A DNA stretch of 64,000 bases from Cryptomeria japonica (taxonomy: Eukaryota; Streptophyta; Pinopsida; Cupressales; Cupressaceae): positions 142,358,897 through 142,422,896 of the forward strand of contig NC_081407.1 of assembly GCF_030272615.1 (NCBI RefSeq), given 5' to 3'. This document shows, in pieces, positions 1 through 10,497 of this stretch. The notes below the pieces were generated by a model. The model ran no database searches, was not told where the DNA came from, and saw only the letters and a list, made by a program, of their open reading frames with translations. Positions within the stretch are counted from its first letter, which is position 1, and every line of letters begins with the position of its first letter. A program made the position numbers and the translations under genes.

Positions 1-28
1 GGTGGTGAACTGTTGATCAGACCTAGAG

Positions 29-961
29 TTGCAGAGGACTAGCGTAAAGATGGTGCAAAGAGGAACTAGAAATGGTGGAGTGCGTGGGAATGCAAACCCT
101 CCTATGATGAAAATGTTGCGAGGAATAGCAACCCAGTTGGAAGCCATGGAGACAACCCAGAGAAGAGGCCGACACATTGAAGATGTAAGTGAAGATGAAG
201 GAGAAGAAGCCTCGATAGAACAAGTAAACCCACCAATGGTTGATTTAGATGAGGAAAGGTTTTTGAGGGTTTTGAGTGGGGTGAATACTAAACCTCATTT
301 TACCCCACCAGAATATGATGGAAAGTTGGATTCAGATGAATTGATGGATTGGATCTCGGAGATGGAGAAAAATTTTGATTTTGAAAACACTACAGAATAA
401 AGGAAGGTGAAATATGGGTGTACCCAGTTGAAAGGTCATGCATCTCTTTGGTGGGAACATTTGCAGGTTGATAGACAATGAATAGGTAAAGAGAAGATCA
501 AGACATGGGATCAGATGATTGCTAAGTTGAAATCAAAATTTATGCAAGCTGATTATCAAGTGAATATGTTCTGGAAATTGCAGAATTTGAGATAGAAGGA
601 ATCTAGTGTGAAGGAATACATCGAAGCATTTTACAAGTTGAATATCAGCTCCGGACATGTTGACAATGAAGTTGAACAAGTTGCAACATATTTGAATGGA
701 TTGCGGGTGTCTATATAAGATGAACTCAGTTTGATCAAATTACAGAGTTTTGAAGAGACTTACCAGTATGCCCTGAAGGCAGAAGAAAAGCTAAACAAAA
801 GACATGAGCAAAGGTGGAAGGTTTTCTGGAGGAAGATTCCAAGGGGGAAGAGGATATACCAGAGGTAGAGGAACCTGTACAGATCAGAACAAGCACAAGG
901 TAGTGAAAAAAAAAGGTAACTCATACCGAAAACATGATAGAAATTTCTATCGAAGGAGAGA
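29..961 (+). pseudogene. gag remnant of copy A
   Basis: Capsid-type Gag that would package the element's RNA. The likely start is ATG at 50, equivalent to 6103 in copy B; an in-frame ATG lies at 29. The reading frame runs into the retrotransposon gag domain (DELMDWISEMEKNFDFE near 340-390, WWEHL near 450, NEVEQVATYLNGL near 665-705). In-frame stops include TAA at 398-400, where copy B has GAA, and TGA at 479-481. The basic Arg/Gly-rich tail (near 815-870) is in a shifted frame. The CCHC zinc knuckle present in copy B is missing because of the internal deletion at the 3' end. It is a clear pseudogene. Confidence 0.85.
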
Positions 962-969
962 ACCGGATG

Positions 970-2361
970 ACACTGACAGAGAATGAAGAACTGAATAGAC
1001 AAGTGTAGGAGTTTTTGAAGAAAGGTTTGATAAGAGAAAGTCTGAGCCCTTGTGTAGTACCAACAATATTAACACCTAGGAAGAATGGAGAATGGAGAAT
1101 ATGCACTGATTCCAAAGCAATAAACAAGATCACAGTGAAATACCGGTTTCCTTTGCCTAGGATGGATGACATAATGGATTGTTTGAGCGGAGCCAAATAC
1201 TTTACAAAGATAGATTTGAAGAGCAGATATCATTAGATCAGGATCAAAGAAGGAGATGAGTGTAAGACAATATTCAAGACAAATGAAGGATTGTATGAAT
1301 AGTTGGTGATGCCTTTTGGGTTAACTAATACACCGAGTACTTTCGTGAGGCTATTGAATGAGGTATTAAAGAAATTCTTGGGTAAGTTTGTTATTGTATA
1401 TTTGAATGACATTCTGATTTTTAGTAAGACAAAAGAGGAGCATTTGTTGCATTTGAGACAAGTTTTGCAGAGGTTGAGAGAAGAAAAGTTGTTGATAAAT
1501 CTTAAGAAGTGTACTTTCATGAAATATGAGTTAGTCTATTTGGGATTTGTGATATTTGAGGATGGTTTGAAGATGGACCCTGAGAAAGTAAAAGCAATTA
1601 TTGAGTGGCCTACACCAAAAAGCATTGGAGAGGTAAGATCATTTCATGGATTGGCTATTTTCTACCGAAAGTTCATAAAAAATTTCAGTTCAGTTTGTAA
1701 CCCTGTGACTAAGACCATGAGGAGAGATCGAAAGGAATTCAAGTGGACCACCGGAGCAAACAAAAGTTTTGAACTGTTGAAAAGGAAAGTGATAGAGCAG
1801 CTTGTGTTAGCTTTATCAGATTTCAATAAAGTATTTCAAGTGGATTGTGATGCAAGTGGAACAGCAATAGGAGCAGTCTTGAGTTGGGAAGGGAGAGTTG
1901 TAGCGTATTTCAGTGAGAAATTGAATGATGCCCGGAGGAGATATTCAATGTATGATCAAGAATTTTATGCCATAGTTCAAGCCTTGAAGAAATGGAGACA
2001 TTACTTATTGCCTAAGGAGTTTGTGTTGTATATGGATCATCAAGCTTTGTAGTATTTGAACAATCCGAGTAAGTTGAATTAGAGAAATATGAGATGGGTA
2101 GAGTTTTTGCAGAGTTATACCTTTGTGTTGAAGCATAGAAGTGGGAAATCTAACAAAATTGTTGATGAATTGAGTAGGAGAAGGAATCTGCTGATAGAGA
2201 TGAGAGTAATAGTATTAGGATTTGAAGACTTGAAGACCTTGTATGATGATGACCCGAATTTTGCGGAACCTTGGAAAGCTTGTAGAGAACTGGTTACAGT
2301 AGATAGAAGCAAGTGGTTGGATTACTTCATTCAGGATGGGATGTTATTTAAAGGAGTTTAG
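970..2361 (+). pseudogene. reverse transcriptase / RNase H of copy A
   Basis: The frame beginning [12 protein letters not shown] (from 1018) matches Ty3/gypsy reverse transcriptase, which copies element RNA into DNA in virus-like particles. Visible motifs: [43 protein letters not shown] (described in two parts), VMPFGLTN, and the active-site box. The active-site box reads YLND (Asn codon AAT at 1405-1407) instead of YLDD, so a catalytic Asp is lost; copy B keeps YLDD. RNase H follows with [16 protein letters not shown] (about 1828-1875) and [22 protein letters not shown]. One frame holds from 1015 into the integrase, broken by TAG stops at 1234, 1300, 2050, near 2080 and at 2359. Several of these replace a codon that was probably CAG. 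Confidence 0.92.
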
Positions 2362-3290
2362 TTGTGCATACCTAAGAGTTCTATGAGGGAGAATCTGATA
2401 AAGGAGAAACATAGTGGAGGATTAGGCGAACATTTTGGTATTGACAAAACAATAGCATTGGTGAGTGAGCATTACTTTTGGCCCCAGATTCATAAGGATG
2501 TTAGGAAATATGTGCAAAGTTGTGGAGTTTGTCAAGTTGCAAAGGGTAGTAGTCAAAATGTGGGTTGTATAAACCTTCTACAGTACCAATAAGACCTTGG
2601 GAGGATATAAGAATGGATTTCATACTTGGATTGCCTAAAACACCGAGAGGGAATGATTCTATATTTGTGGTAGTGGATATATTTTCAAAGATGGCTCATT
2701 TCATACCTTGTAAGAAGACATCAGATACATTACATGTAGCAGACCTATTTCTCAAGGAAGTAGTGAGATTGCATGGATTACCTAAGAGCATAGTTTTAGA
2801 CAGAGACACTAGGTTTGTTGGCTATTTTTGGAGAACACTTTGGAAGAAGATGAAGACAAATTTGAAGTTAAGTTCTACTTTTCATCCACAGATTGACGGA
2901 CAGACAAATGTAGTTAACCGGAGCTTAGGAAAATTGTTGAGATGTTTAGTTGGAGATAAAACCAGAAGTTGGGATTTGATTCTTGCACAAGCAGAGTTTG
3001 CCTACAATAATTCAATAAACATGAGTATTGGAAGAACACCTTTTGAGATTGTTACCGGAGCACATCCTAGAGGTATATCAAAATTAAGAGATATTAGCAG
3101 TGAAAACTAGAGAATTTCAGAAGCAGAAGAATTTGTAGATCACATGAAGGACTTACATATTCAAGTTAAGCAACATTTGGAGGAAATGAATAGCAAGTAT
3201 AAGGAGAAGGAAGATGAGAAGAGGAGACATCGGGAATTTGAAGTTGGCGATGAAGTGATGGTGTACCTGAGAAAAGAAAGATACATATAA
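2362..3290 (+). pseudogene. integrase of copy A
   Basis: Integrase joins the cDNA to the genome. The HHCC zinc finger is visible (EKHSGGLGEHFG, then CGVCQ). A frameshift near 2565-2592 moves the catalytic core into another frame: MDFILGLPKTPRGND, then IVLDRDTRFVGYFW, then FHPQIDGQTNVVNRSL. The third catalytic residue, normally Glu after GQT, is Asn here, so the DDE triad is incomplete even apart from the stops. After a TAG at 3108 the frame continues through a charged helical stretch to about 3290. Confidence 0.9.
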
Positions 3291-3640
3291 CAAATTGCAG
3301 ATGAAAAAGTTTGCACCTTTTAGGATTTTGAGAAAGTTCGGTCCGGGGAATGCATATGAAGTGGAGTTACTAGATAGTTTGAGTATTTCATCTATGTTTA
3401 ACATTGCAGATCTTCACCAGTATCATGAACTAGAATTCAGTGAAGACCATATTGCAGACTTGGAGAAATAGTTTCCTCGAAAGGAACTAGATCAGATTGA
3501 AGACATTTTGGACAGTAGGATTGGGCATAGTACTCAAAGTAGGCAGTATAAGGAGTATCTTGTGAAGTGGAAGGACATACCAGTTTAAGATTCATCTTGG
3601 ATTTCTCAGGCAGACGTAGTGGTACAGGGCACCTAGCACT
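3291..3640 (+). pseudogene. integrase C-terminus and chromodomain of copy A
   Basis: After another frame change the sequence encodes the GPF/Y-like module (KFAPFRILRKFGPGNAYEVE, about 3303-3362) and then a chromodomain: DQIEDILDSRIGHSTQSRQY followed by KEYLVKWKDIPV and, after a TAG, DSSWISQADVV. A chromodomain at the integrase C-terminus defines the chromovirus branch of Ty3/gypsy and is thought to guide insertion into marked chromatin. Stops at 3469-3471 and near 3586 break it. Confidence 0.85.
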
Positions 3641-3709
3641 CCAAGAATGAAAGCTTTGATTTCTTTTAAGTTTGTGTGTTAATTTGTGATGTAATAATGG
3701 ACCAACCAT

Positions 3710-5993
3710 TGAGGACTCGGTAGAGCCATGGTTGAGTTGTCCAAATTTTGGTTTTAGTCAATTGTGCTCAGGATGTTGTTAGCCTGAGAAGTGAGATGCT
3801 TAGGTAGTTCATAGGCAAAATACTCCAGATGAATGTATTCATGTATTAGGAGTCAATTTAGTTATGGTCAGGTCTTCTAGGGTGTTTGAGGACCTTTAAG
3901 AGCCTTAGAAAGCATTAGAATGCAAAATTGCATCCTAGAGAAAAAGTTGCATATTTGGTTATAGGCGTTAGGAAGTTGGTTGAACCGACCGAAACAAGTG
4001 GATATAAGCCAAATTTCACTTCATTGTACAGGTTGAAGGATTGGAAATGCAAGAACAAGTTTTTGGGTTGTGAAGCAACCTTGTTTCCACTGGTTTTTGA
4101 CAGTTTTTGTCTTGTTTTTTCCTTGTTTGTATGGTCCAGTACGGACTAGATGGTGTAAACTCATTACATCTTTGAGAGTTCATTGTATTTTTCTTTCATT
4201 AAGGTTGATTTGCAGTTTTGATTGTTCCAGGTTGTAGATATTTCTTTCATTCTTTGCAACTAGGAGCGAAACCCTTGCAAGTAGGGTTTAAGAGCAAGAA
4301 ATGGCTCTAACCTAGGCATTCCTTGATGGCAGCTATTGAAATCACTAACAATGCTAGGTTAGGGTGTGTGATGTTGCAGGTCCAAGAGGAGGAGAAATAA
4401 TGAATCCCTAGGCTCACCGCTGGGAGTGGGTGAGTTAGGACAGTAAGAAAAGTGTGATTTGTGAGCACATGGAGATTGGTGTAGGTCCAAGTGGCACATG
4501 AATGGAAATACTTTTGAGTTCCCTTGAAGGTTCCCAAATTTTTTGGAGCAGGAGATTTGACTACTGAAGATTTTTAGACCCATCTTGCCAAGTCACTGGC
4601 TAGGCCTAAAACCCTTCAAAATAGTGCATCATTGGAAACCCCACTTATACGGATAACCCAGATGCACTTTTCTAGTATTGTTTGTAACTTCCAAAAGGGT
4701 ACTCGAATCCATGATTTATTTCTAGGCTTGTTTGGGATTTTTGTAAATTAATCCCCTAAAACTGCCTAGGGAGGGCTAATGCAATTAGGCCTATTTAGGT
4801 GCTGGTAGAGACCTAGAAGGGTTAAGAAGCCAAGGTGATGGATTTGGTGAGTCTTAAGCCTCAAAAAACATTGAAGACACCTTGTCGATGCATTGGGAAA
4901 CCATAGGAAGAGATTATGTGTTAAGATCCTTACAAGAGTGGTTGGAGCCCAAGAGAGAAGTGTGTGAGTAACTGAGGTGGCAACCTCAAGTGGTGGAGTT
5001 GATTGACCCAAAACCATTGGCTATACCTAGGAGGTCCCATTAGCATAACCCCTGCCAAGTGCCATAGGAAGGACTTGAGTAGTTTAAGGGTTGAGTGGGT
5101 CAAGTCACTCAAGAAGGTGTAACAAACAAAGCTCCAAGACTCTCTGCATCAGGTAGACCACCTTTGTTTTCCTCTAACCCTAACAAAGTGAGAGACTCAA
5201 TTTTTCAACAACTCCGAATGTCTAATGCGGGAGCATCCCCGGTTCATAGTAATCTTGCATCAACCAAAAATATTTCGTTTCTATTTTGCTTTTTGTTTGC
5301 AGTTTCAACATTTTTTTTTCTGTGTGTCTCGGATTTAGCTCATCGGATCCTGTGAAGTTGGATTTTGCTTGAAAACTTGATCATCTTCCTTATTCCCAAA
5401 CTGTGAAGCATTTCGATTATTTTCTGACAAGTTATCACTACCGATTTCTCTGACAGTTGCCTAGACCTATTTGAATTGGTGATCTACTAGATCCCTTTTG
5501 TAGCTTGCAAAGCTCGAGCATTGATTCTGATGTTCCTTGGCATGTGGCTGACCTTTACCCATGATCTACACTTCATCGTTTGGATTTTCCAGAGGAATCT
5601 CTTAGCGGAGGCCGACCTTATTGGTTTTGCACGTTAGGTCTTGTTCTTCGGGTTTTGATCCCTCTTTTGGGCTGACCGGATCCCCTTGGATTGTATAAAT
5701 AATTGTAATAGAGCATTAGAATGTAACCAGGAAGTTAGACTGAGCATAGAAGATAGATCTTAAGATTTGAGGTCCCAGTTGTGAACTGTTTTGTATTTTG
5801 AGCATATTTTAGTAGTCCTGTGAGTCGGTTTCTATAACCCAGTCGTTACCAGTTGGTTGTAATCAATTTTCATGTTATAATTCAGTTTATTTTGCATTGC
5901 CTCCATCATGTCCTTATGTTTCTATTGTGTTTACTCTTGCTAACCGGTCCGGGTTGATCTCTTTGAGGTCCCTCCTAACCGATGACTACTTCA
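3710..5993 (+). repeat. LTR-like non-coding region between copies A and B
   Basis: No coding content. The region follows the chromodomain of copy A and ends in CTACTTCA immediately before the primer-binding site of copy B, so at least its right part is an LTR. Its left TG boundary and the polypurine tract could not be placed. The middle (about 4270-5190) has a different texture and may be a further insertion, but no target duplication was found. Confidence 0.55.
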
Positions 5994-5995
5994 AG

Positions 5996-6007
5996 TGGTA
6001 TCAGAGA
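5996..6007 (+). other. primer-binding site of copy B
   Basis: TGGTATCAGAGA matches 11 of 12 bases of the plant consensus TGGTATCAGAGC, complementary to the 3' end of initiator tRNA-Met. It lies just after the LTR end, as expected for minus-strand priming. Confidence 0.85.
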
Positions 6008-6102
6008 AAGTTTTCATTCTAGAGGTTGCGTTGTCTTGAGAATTTTGTTGTAGGGTGGCGAACTGTTGATCCGACCTGCAGCTGCAGAGGACTGGCGTAA
6101 AG

Positions 6103-7266
6103 ATGGTGCGAAGAGGAACTAGGAATGGTGGAGCACGTGGGAATGCAAACCATCCTATGATGGAAATGTTGTGAGGAATAGCATCCCAGTTGGAAGTCGT
6201 GGAGACAACCCAGAGAAGAGGCCAACACATTGAAGATGTAAGTGAAGATGAAGGAGAAGAAGCCCCGACAGGACAAGTAAACCCACCAGTGGTTGATCCG
6301 AATGAGGAAAGGTTTTTGAGGGTTTTGAGTGGGGTGAATACTAAACCTCATTTTACCCCACCAGAATATGATGGAAAGTTGGATTCAGATGAATTGACGG
6401 ATTGGATCTCGGAGTTGGAGAAACATTTTGATTTTGAAAACACTGTAGAAGAAAGGAAGGTGAAATATGGGTGTACCCAGTTGAAAGGTTAGGCATCTCT
6501 TTGGTGGGAGCATTTGCAGGTTGATAGACAAAGAAGAGGTAAAGAGAAGATCAAGACATGGGTTCAGATGATTGCTAAGTTGAAATCAAAATTTATGCTA
6601 GCTAATTATCAAGTGAATCTATTCCGAAAATTATAGAATTTGAGACAGAAGGAATCTAGTGTGAAGGAATACACCGAAGCATTTTACAAGTTATATATCA
6701 GATCCAGATATGTTTATGATGAAGTTGAACAAGTTGCAAGATATTTGAATGGATTTCAGGTGTCTATACAAGATGAACTCAATTTGATTAAATTACAGAA
6801 TGTTGAAGAGGCTTACCAGTATGCCCTGAAGGCAAAAGAGAAACTAAATAAAAAACATGAGCAAAGGCAGAGAGGTGGAGGTGGAGGGTTTTTCAGAGGA
6901 AGATTTCAAGGAGGAAGAGGATATACCGAAGGTAGAGGAACCTATACAGATCAAAACAAGGACAATGAAGTGAACAAAGAAGGTAATTCATATCGGAAAG
7001 ATAGAAATTTCTACCGGAAGAGAGAACCAGATGGCTATCGAAATGATAATTTTGGAAGACAAGACAAGAGAACATTTAGAGGAACTTGCTTTAAGTATGG
7101 AGAAGAAGGACATCGTGCTTTCGAGTGTAAGAAGAGAAAGAATACCAGAAGAGCAATAGTGGTGGAAGAAAACCCCACCAGATCAGATAATAAACCAAAA
7201 TATGGAGATCTATTGATGATGAGAAGAGCTTTGTATCATACCGATAGAGTTGAAGAGCCCTTGTAG
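6103..7266 (+). pseudogene. gag with zinc knuckle, copy B
   Basis: Starts at ATG 6103 (MVRRGTRNGGARGN). The first stop, TGA near 6172, is CGA in copy A, a C-to-T change at a CpG. TAG at 6490-6492 is a second stop; a third lies near 6634. The gag domain is followed by an Arg/Gly-rich stretch (RQRGGGGGFFRGRFQGGRGY) and a zinc knuckle CFKYGEEGHRAFEC near 7087-7128. The usual CX2CX4HX4C pattern has Tyr in place of the second Cys, so zinc binding would be impaired. The frame continues into protease after TAG at 7264. Confidence 0.9.
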
Positions 7267-7794
7267 AGGAAGAATTTGTTCAAGACCAGATGTAAGGTAT
7301 CTAGTAAGTGTTGTAAAGTTATTATTGATAGTGGTAGTTTAGATAATCTTGTTTCATAAGAGATGGTAAATAAGTTGAATTTGGAAAGATTGAAACACCC
7401 TAAGCCTTATCAGATAGCATGGATTCAGGATGAACATAAGTTGTTAGTAAGTGAGCAATGTTTGGTGAAATTGAAAATTGGGAACTATCATGATGAAGTC
7501 TTGTGTGATATTATGCCTATGGATATTTGTCATCTTTTGTTGGGTAGACCTTGGTAGTTTGATAGACAGGCAATACATGATGGGAGGAAGAATACATACA
7601 CTATTGTGGCCAATGGGATGAAGCAAACCTTTTTGCCCTTGGAGGAACCTTTGAAGAGTGATGTTTGTACGAATGCTAGAACTTGTTTGGTGGATGGAAG
7701 GAAATTCTTGGATGGATTGAGACATGAGAATGTGTGTTTTTCCTTAATTCCTAGGAAGACTGAGAATCTGGAGCATGAAGAGGAACAACCGTAA
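7267..7794 (+). pseudogene. retropepsin-like protease and linker, copy B
   Basis: Aspartic protease that would process the polyprotein. The active-site motif VIIDSGSLDNLVS is at about 7319-7357. The flap and C-terminal signature (ILCDIM-like segment and HLLLGRPW) end near 7554. TAA at 7357 and TAG at 7555 interrupt it; the second sits where Gln is expected in PWQFDRQ. The frame is the same as gag and reverse transcriptase. This segment is the part deleted from copy A. Confidence 0.85.
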
Positions 7795-10377
7795 GAGATA
7801 AAAGATTTGCTGACAGAATATGAAGACATCATTTTAAATAATGTACCTGATGGATTGCCACCTGTGAGAAGTATTAGTCATTGCATGGACTTGGTTCTCA
7901 GAGCTAGTTTGCCTAACAAAGCTGCACACCGGATGACACCGACATAGAATGAAGAAGTGAATAGACAAGTGCAGGAGCTGTTAAAGAAAGGTTTAATCAG
8001 AGAAAGTTTGAGCCCTTGTGCAGTACCAACAATATTAGCACTTAAGAAGAATGGAGAGTGGAGAATGTGTACTGATTCCAGAGCAATAAACAAGATCATA
8101 GTGAAATACCAGTTTCCTTTGCCTAGGATGGATGACATAATGGATTGTTTGAGTGGAGCCAAATACTTTACAAAGATAGATTTGAAGAGCAGATATCATC
8201 AGATCGGGATCAGAGAAGGAGATGAGTGGAAGACAACATTCAAGACAAATGAAGGACTGTATGAATGGTTTGTTTGCATTTTCAGATTGTTGCCATTTTG
8301 CATATAGATTGCATTAATGATATGTTGTCATTGATGTCAATTGAACCCATGGATGATATTCATGATATTGTTGATGTTATTGTTGTTATTGCTATTGTCT
8401 TGTAACCGGTATGATAAACCTTGAGGAAGATGTAGTAAATCAGTATATGGTAGTTTGTAAGTTGAACCGGTGTAAAGGGTTAAACCTTTCTATGTTATGT
8501 AACCGGTAAACCCTACCGTTTGTTTTCTGTTAAACCCTAACTGATCAAGTTTGTTGGTTTAAGATCTAATGTTGAGTGGTAATGATGGATACATGTGTGA
8601 TCATTGAATGAGGATTAGTTCAGATTGATTTGGTGCATTTGTTATCTTGGAAAGGAGAAAAGTGGATTGCATCTAATGCATAGCGCGTGATGAGTTACAA
8701 AGTCCGATGAAGCAGTGATCATAGAGTGGTTGGAATTTTCTTGATTAATGTGAAGAGATTGTTATGATTTCTAACGGTCAAGATTGTACCATCTTGTTTG
8801 TAATCTCGATGATGAGGATTAGGTTTTTGTTGTCTTACCAACCTATTTGATTTGTATTTAAGGTCGATGATATTGTTTTGTTAAGAGTTGACAAAGTTGA
8901 CAAGATTGGCCGAAACCAGTTGAGTATGTGGTTGCCTAACCAGTGGATGGATCTGCAATTCGAGTAAAGGCAGATTGAAGGTTAAGAAGGATATGATCAA
9001 GCAGATGTAGTGTTATTCAGATAGATCAAGAAAACCTGTTGTTTTCTAACAATTACAGCAGAAATTGAAATCCCCTAACCGAGTAAGCTCTAACAAGCTT
9101 GGTTACTTTCTAAATCCTCTAACAAGGTGGTCCATTAGTTTGGATTCTCAAATCCTCCAACGAGGTTACTCCTAACAGGGTATTGTGCTTTTCATCAAGG
9201 CATATTTGTAAATCCCTTAACCGGGTGATTCTTAACCAGAATTAGTTCTTAATAGGACTTATTGTAAAAGCTTTAATAGGCTTGGCTCCTAATAGGGTGA
9301 ACTTCAAAAGAGTTCAGATAGCTATCCTTGTGAGTCTCATCTCACAGTGGTTTTTACCTATTTGGATTTTTCATGTATAAATATTTGTGTCAAGTGGTGA
9401 ATGCTTTTTTGGTTATGATCTTATTTGTTGATTTGATTAAGTACTTAACTATTCTAATAAGGCATGATAATTGGAAGCATTGAGAGATTAATATGTTGAC
9501 ATATGATTAAGCATTTTTTATGTTTAAAAGATTGAAGTTGTTAACTGTTAAATTTGTCATAACAGTTAAACCGGTTGATGTTGGTAATCTTTGAGATATC
9601 ATCTTGACCGAGTTACTTGTTGATAAGTTTATATTTGAGTTTTGGAGTTTGTATCAGTTTTTCAATATACTGATTCACCCCCCCTCTCAATATTCTACTA
9701 GATACTTATTCTTTCATCATACCATCATGGTTGGTGATGCCTTTTGGGTTAACTAATGCACCGAGTACTTTCATGAGGTTGATGAATGAGGTATCGAAGA
9801 AATTCTTGGGTAAGTTTGTTATTGTATATTTGGATGACATTCTGATTTTCAGTAAGACAAAAGAGGAGCATTTGTTGCATTTGAGACAAGTTTTGTAGAG
9901 GTTGAGAGAAGAAAAGTTGTTGATAAATCTTAAGAAGAGTACTTTCATGAAAGATGAGTTAGTCTATTTGGGATTTGTGATATCTGAGGATGGTTTGAAT
10001 ATGGACCTTGAGAAAGTAAAAGCAATTGTTGAGTGGCCTACACCGAAAAGCATTGGAGAGATAAGATAATTTCATGGATTGGCTAGTTTCTATCGGAAGT
10101 TCATGAAGAATTTTAGTTCAGTTTGTAACCCTATGATTGAGACCATGAGGGGAGATCGGAAGGAATTCAAGTGGACCACCAGAGCAAACAAAAGTTTTGA
10201 ACTGTTGAAGCAGAAAGTGACTTAGCAGCTTGTGCTAGCTTTACCGGATTTCAATAAAGTATTTCAAGTGGATTGTGATGCAAGTGGAACATCAATAGGA
10301 GCATTATTGAGTTAGGAAGGGACAAAAGTAGCTTATTTCAGTGAGAAATTGAATGATGCCTGAAGGAGATATTCAGT
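7795..10377 (+). pseudogene. reverse transcriptase of copy B, split by a solo LTR
   Basis: The 5' part (7795-8270) holds [47 protein letters not shown] and [20 protein letters not shown]. The 3' part resumes at 9728 with [13 protein letters not shown] and an intact YLDD box (GAT GAC at about 9833-9838). It continues into the first RNase H strand ([15 protein letters not shown]) and stops matching at about 10377. Stops include TAG near 9896 and TAG near 10312. Joining the two parts across the TGGTT duplication gives the same order of motifs as copy A. Confidence 0.9.
8271..9727 (+). mobile_element. solo LTR, Copia-type, inserted in copy B
   Basis: Begins TGTTTGCATTTTCAG and ends CATACCATCA, so it has TG...CA ends. 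It is flanked by a perfect 5-bp duplication TGGTT (8266-8270 and 9728-9732). It contains the C-rich block TTCACCCCCCCTCTCA near its 3' end and many AACCGG / CTAACAGG words, like the LTR of the Copia element at 16075, so the two belong to related families. It has no internal domain and is therefore a solo LTR left by LTR-LTR recombination. Confidence 0.92.
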
Positions 10378-10497
10378 GTGTGCAGAGCTCAGGAGTGAAG
10401 AAGGATTTGTAGTATGATTGTTTTCACAAACCCTAGTCTTCCATTTTTAGGTATTTGTTAGTTTACTTTGCATATCCTCATACTCTGTAAGTTGATT

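Larger units (their letters stand above)
1..3709 (+). mobile_element. Ty3/gypsy chromovirus, copy A (decayed, left end cut by window)
   Basis: Internal region of an LTR retrotransposon with gag, reverse transcriptase, RNase H, integrase and C-terminal chromodomain in the order typical of Ty3/gypsy chromoviruses. It starts inside the leader: the first ~60 bases match the leader of copy B at about 6053-6112. Compared with copy B it lacks the zinc knuckle, protease and linker (deletion at 962-969). Many in-frame stops and at least two frameshifts show that it is dead. No LTR is visible to its left because the window begins there. Confidence 0.9.
5994..10377 (+). mobile_element. Ty3/gypsy chromovirus, copy B (3' truncated)
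   Basis: Closely similar to copy A, with leader, gag, protease, reverse transcriptase and the start of RNase H. The sequence match stops at about 10377, inside RNase H, where copy A continues with a Tyr-Asp-Gln segment. Integrase, chromodomain and 3' LTR are absent. A 1457-bp solo LTR is inserted in the reverse transcriptase. Apart from that insertion, gag through reverse transcriptase (6103-8270) stays in one frame and is broken only by stops. Confidence 0.9.

Noticed and set aside
4307-5017. Minus-strand frames between 4.3 and 5.1 kb
   Set aside because: Low-complexity, no recognisable domain; the region looks like LTR or insertion sequence.
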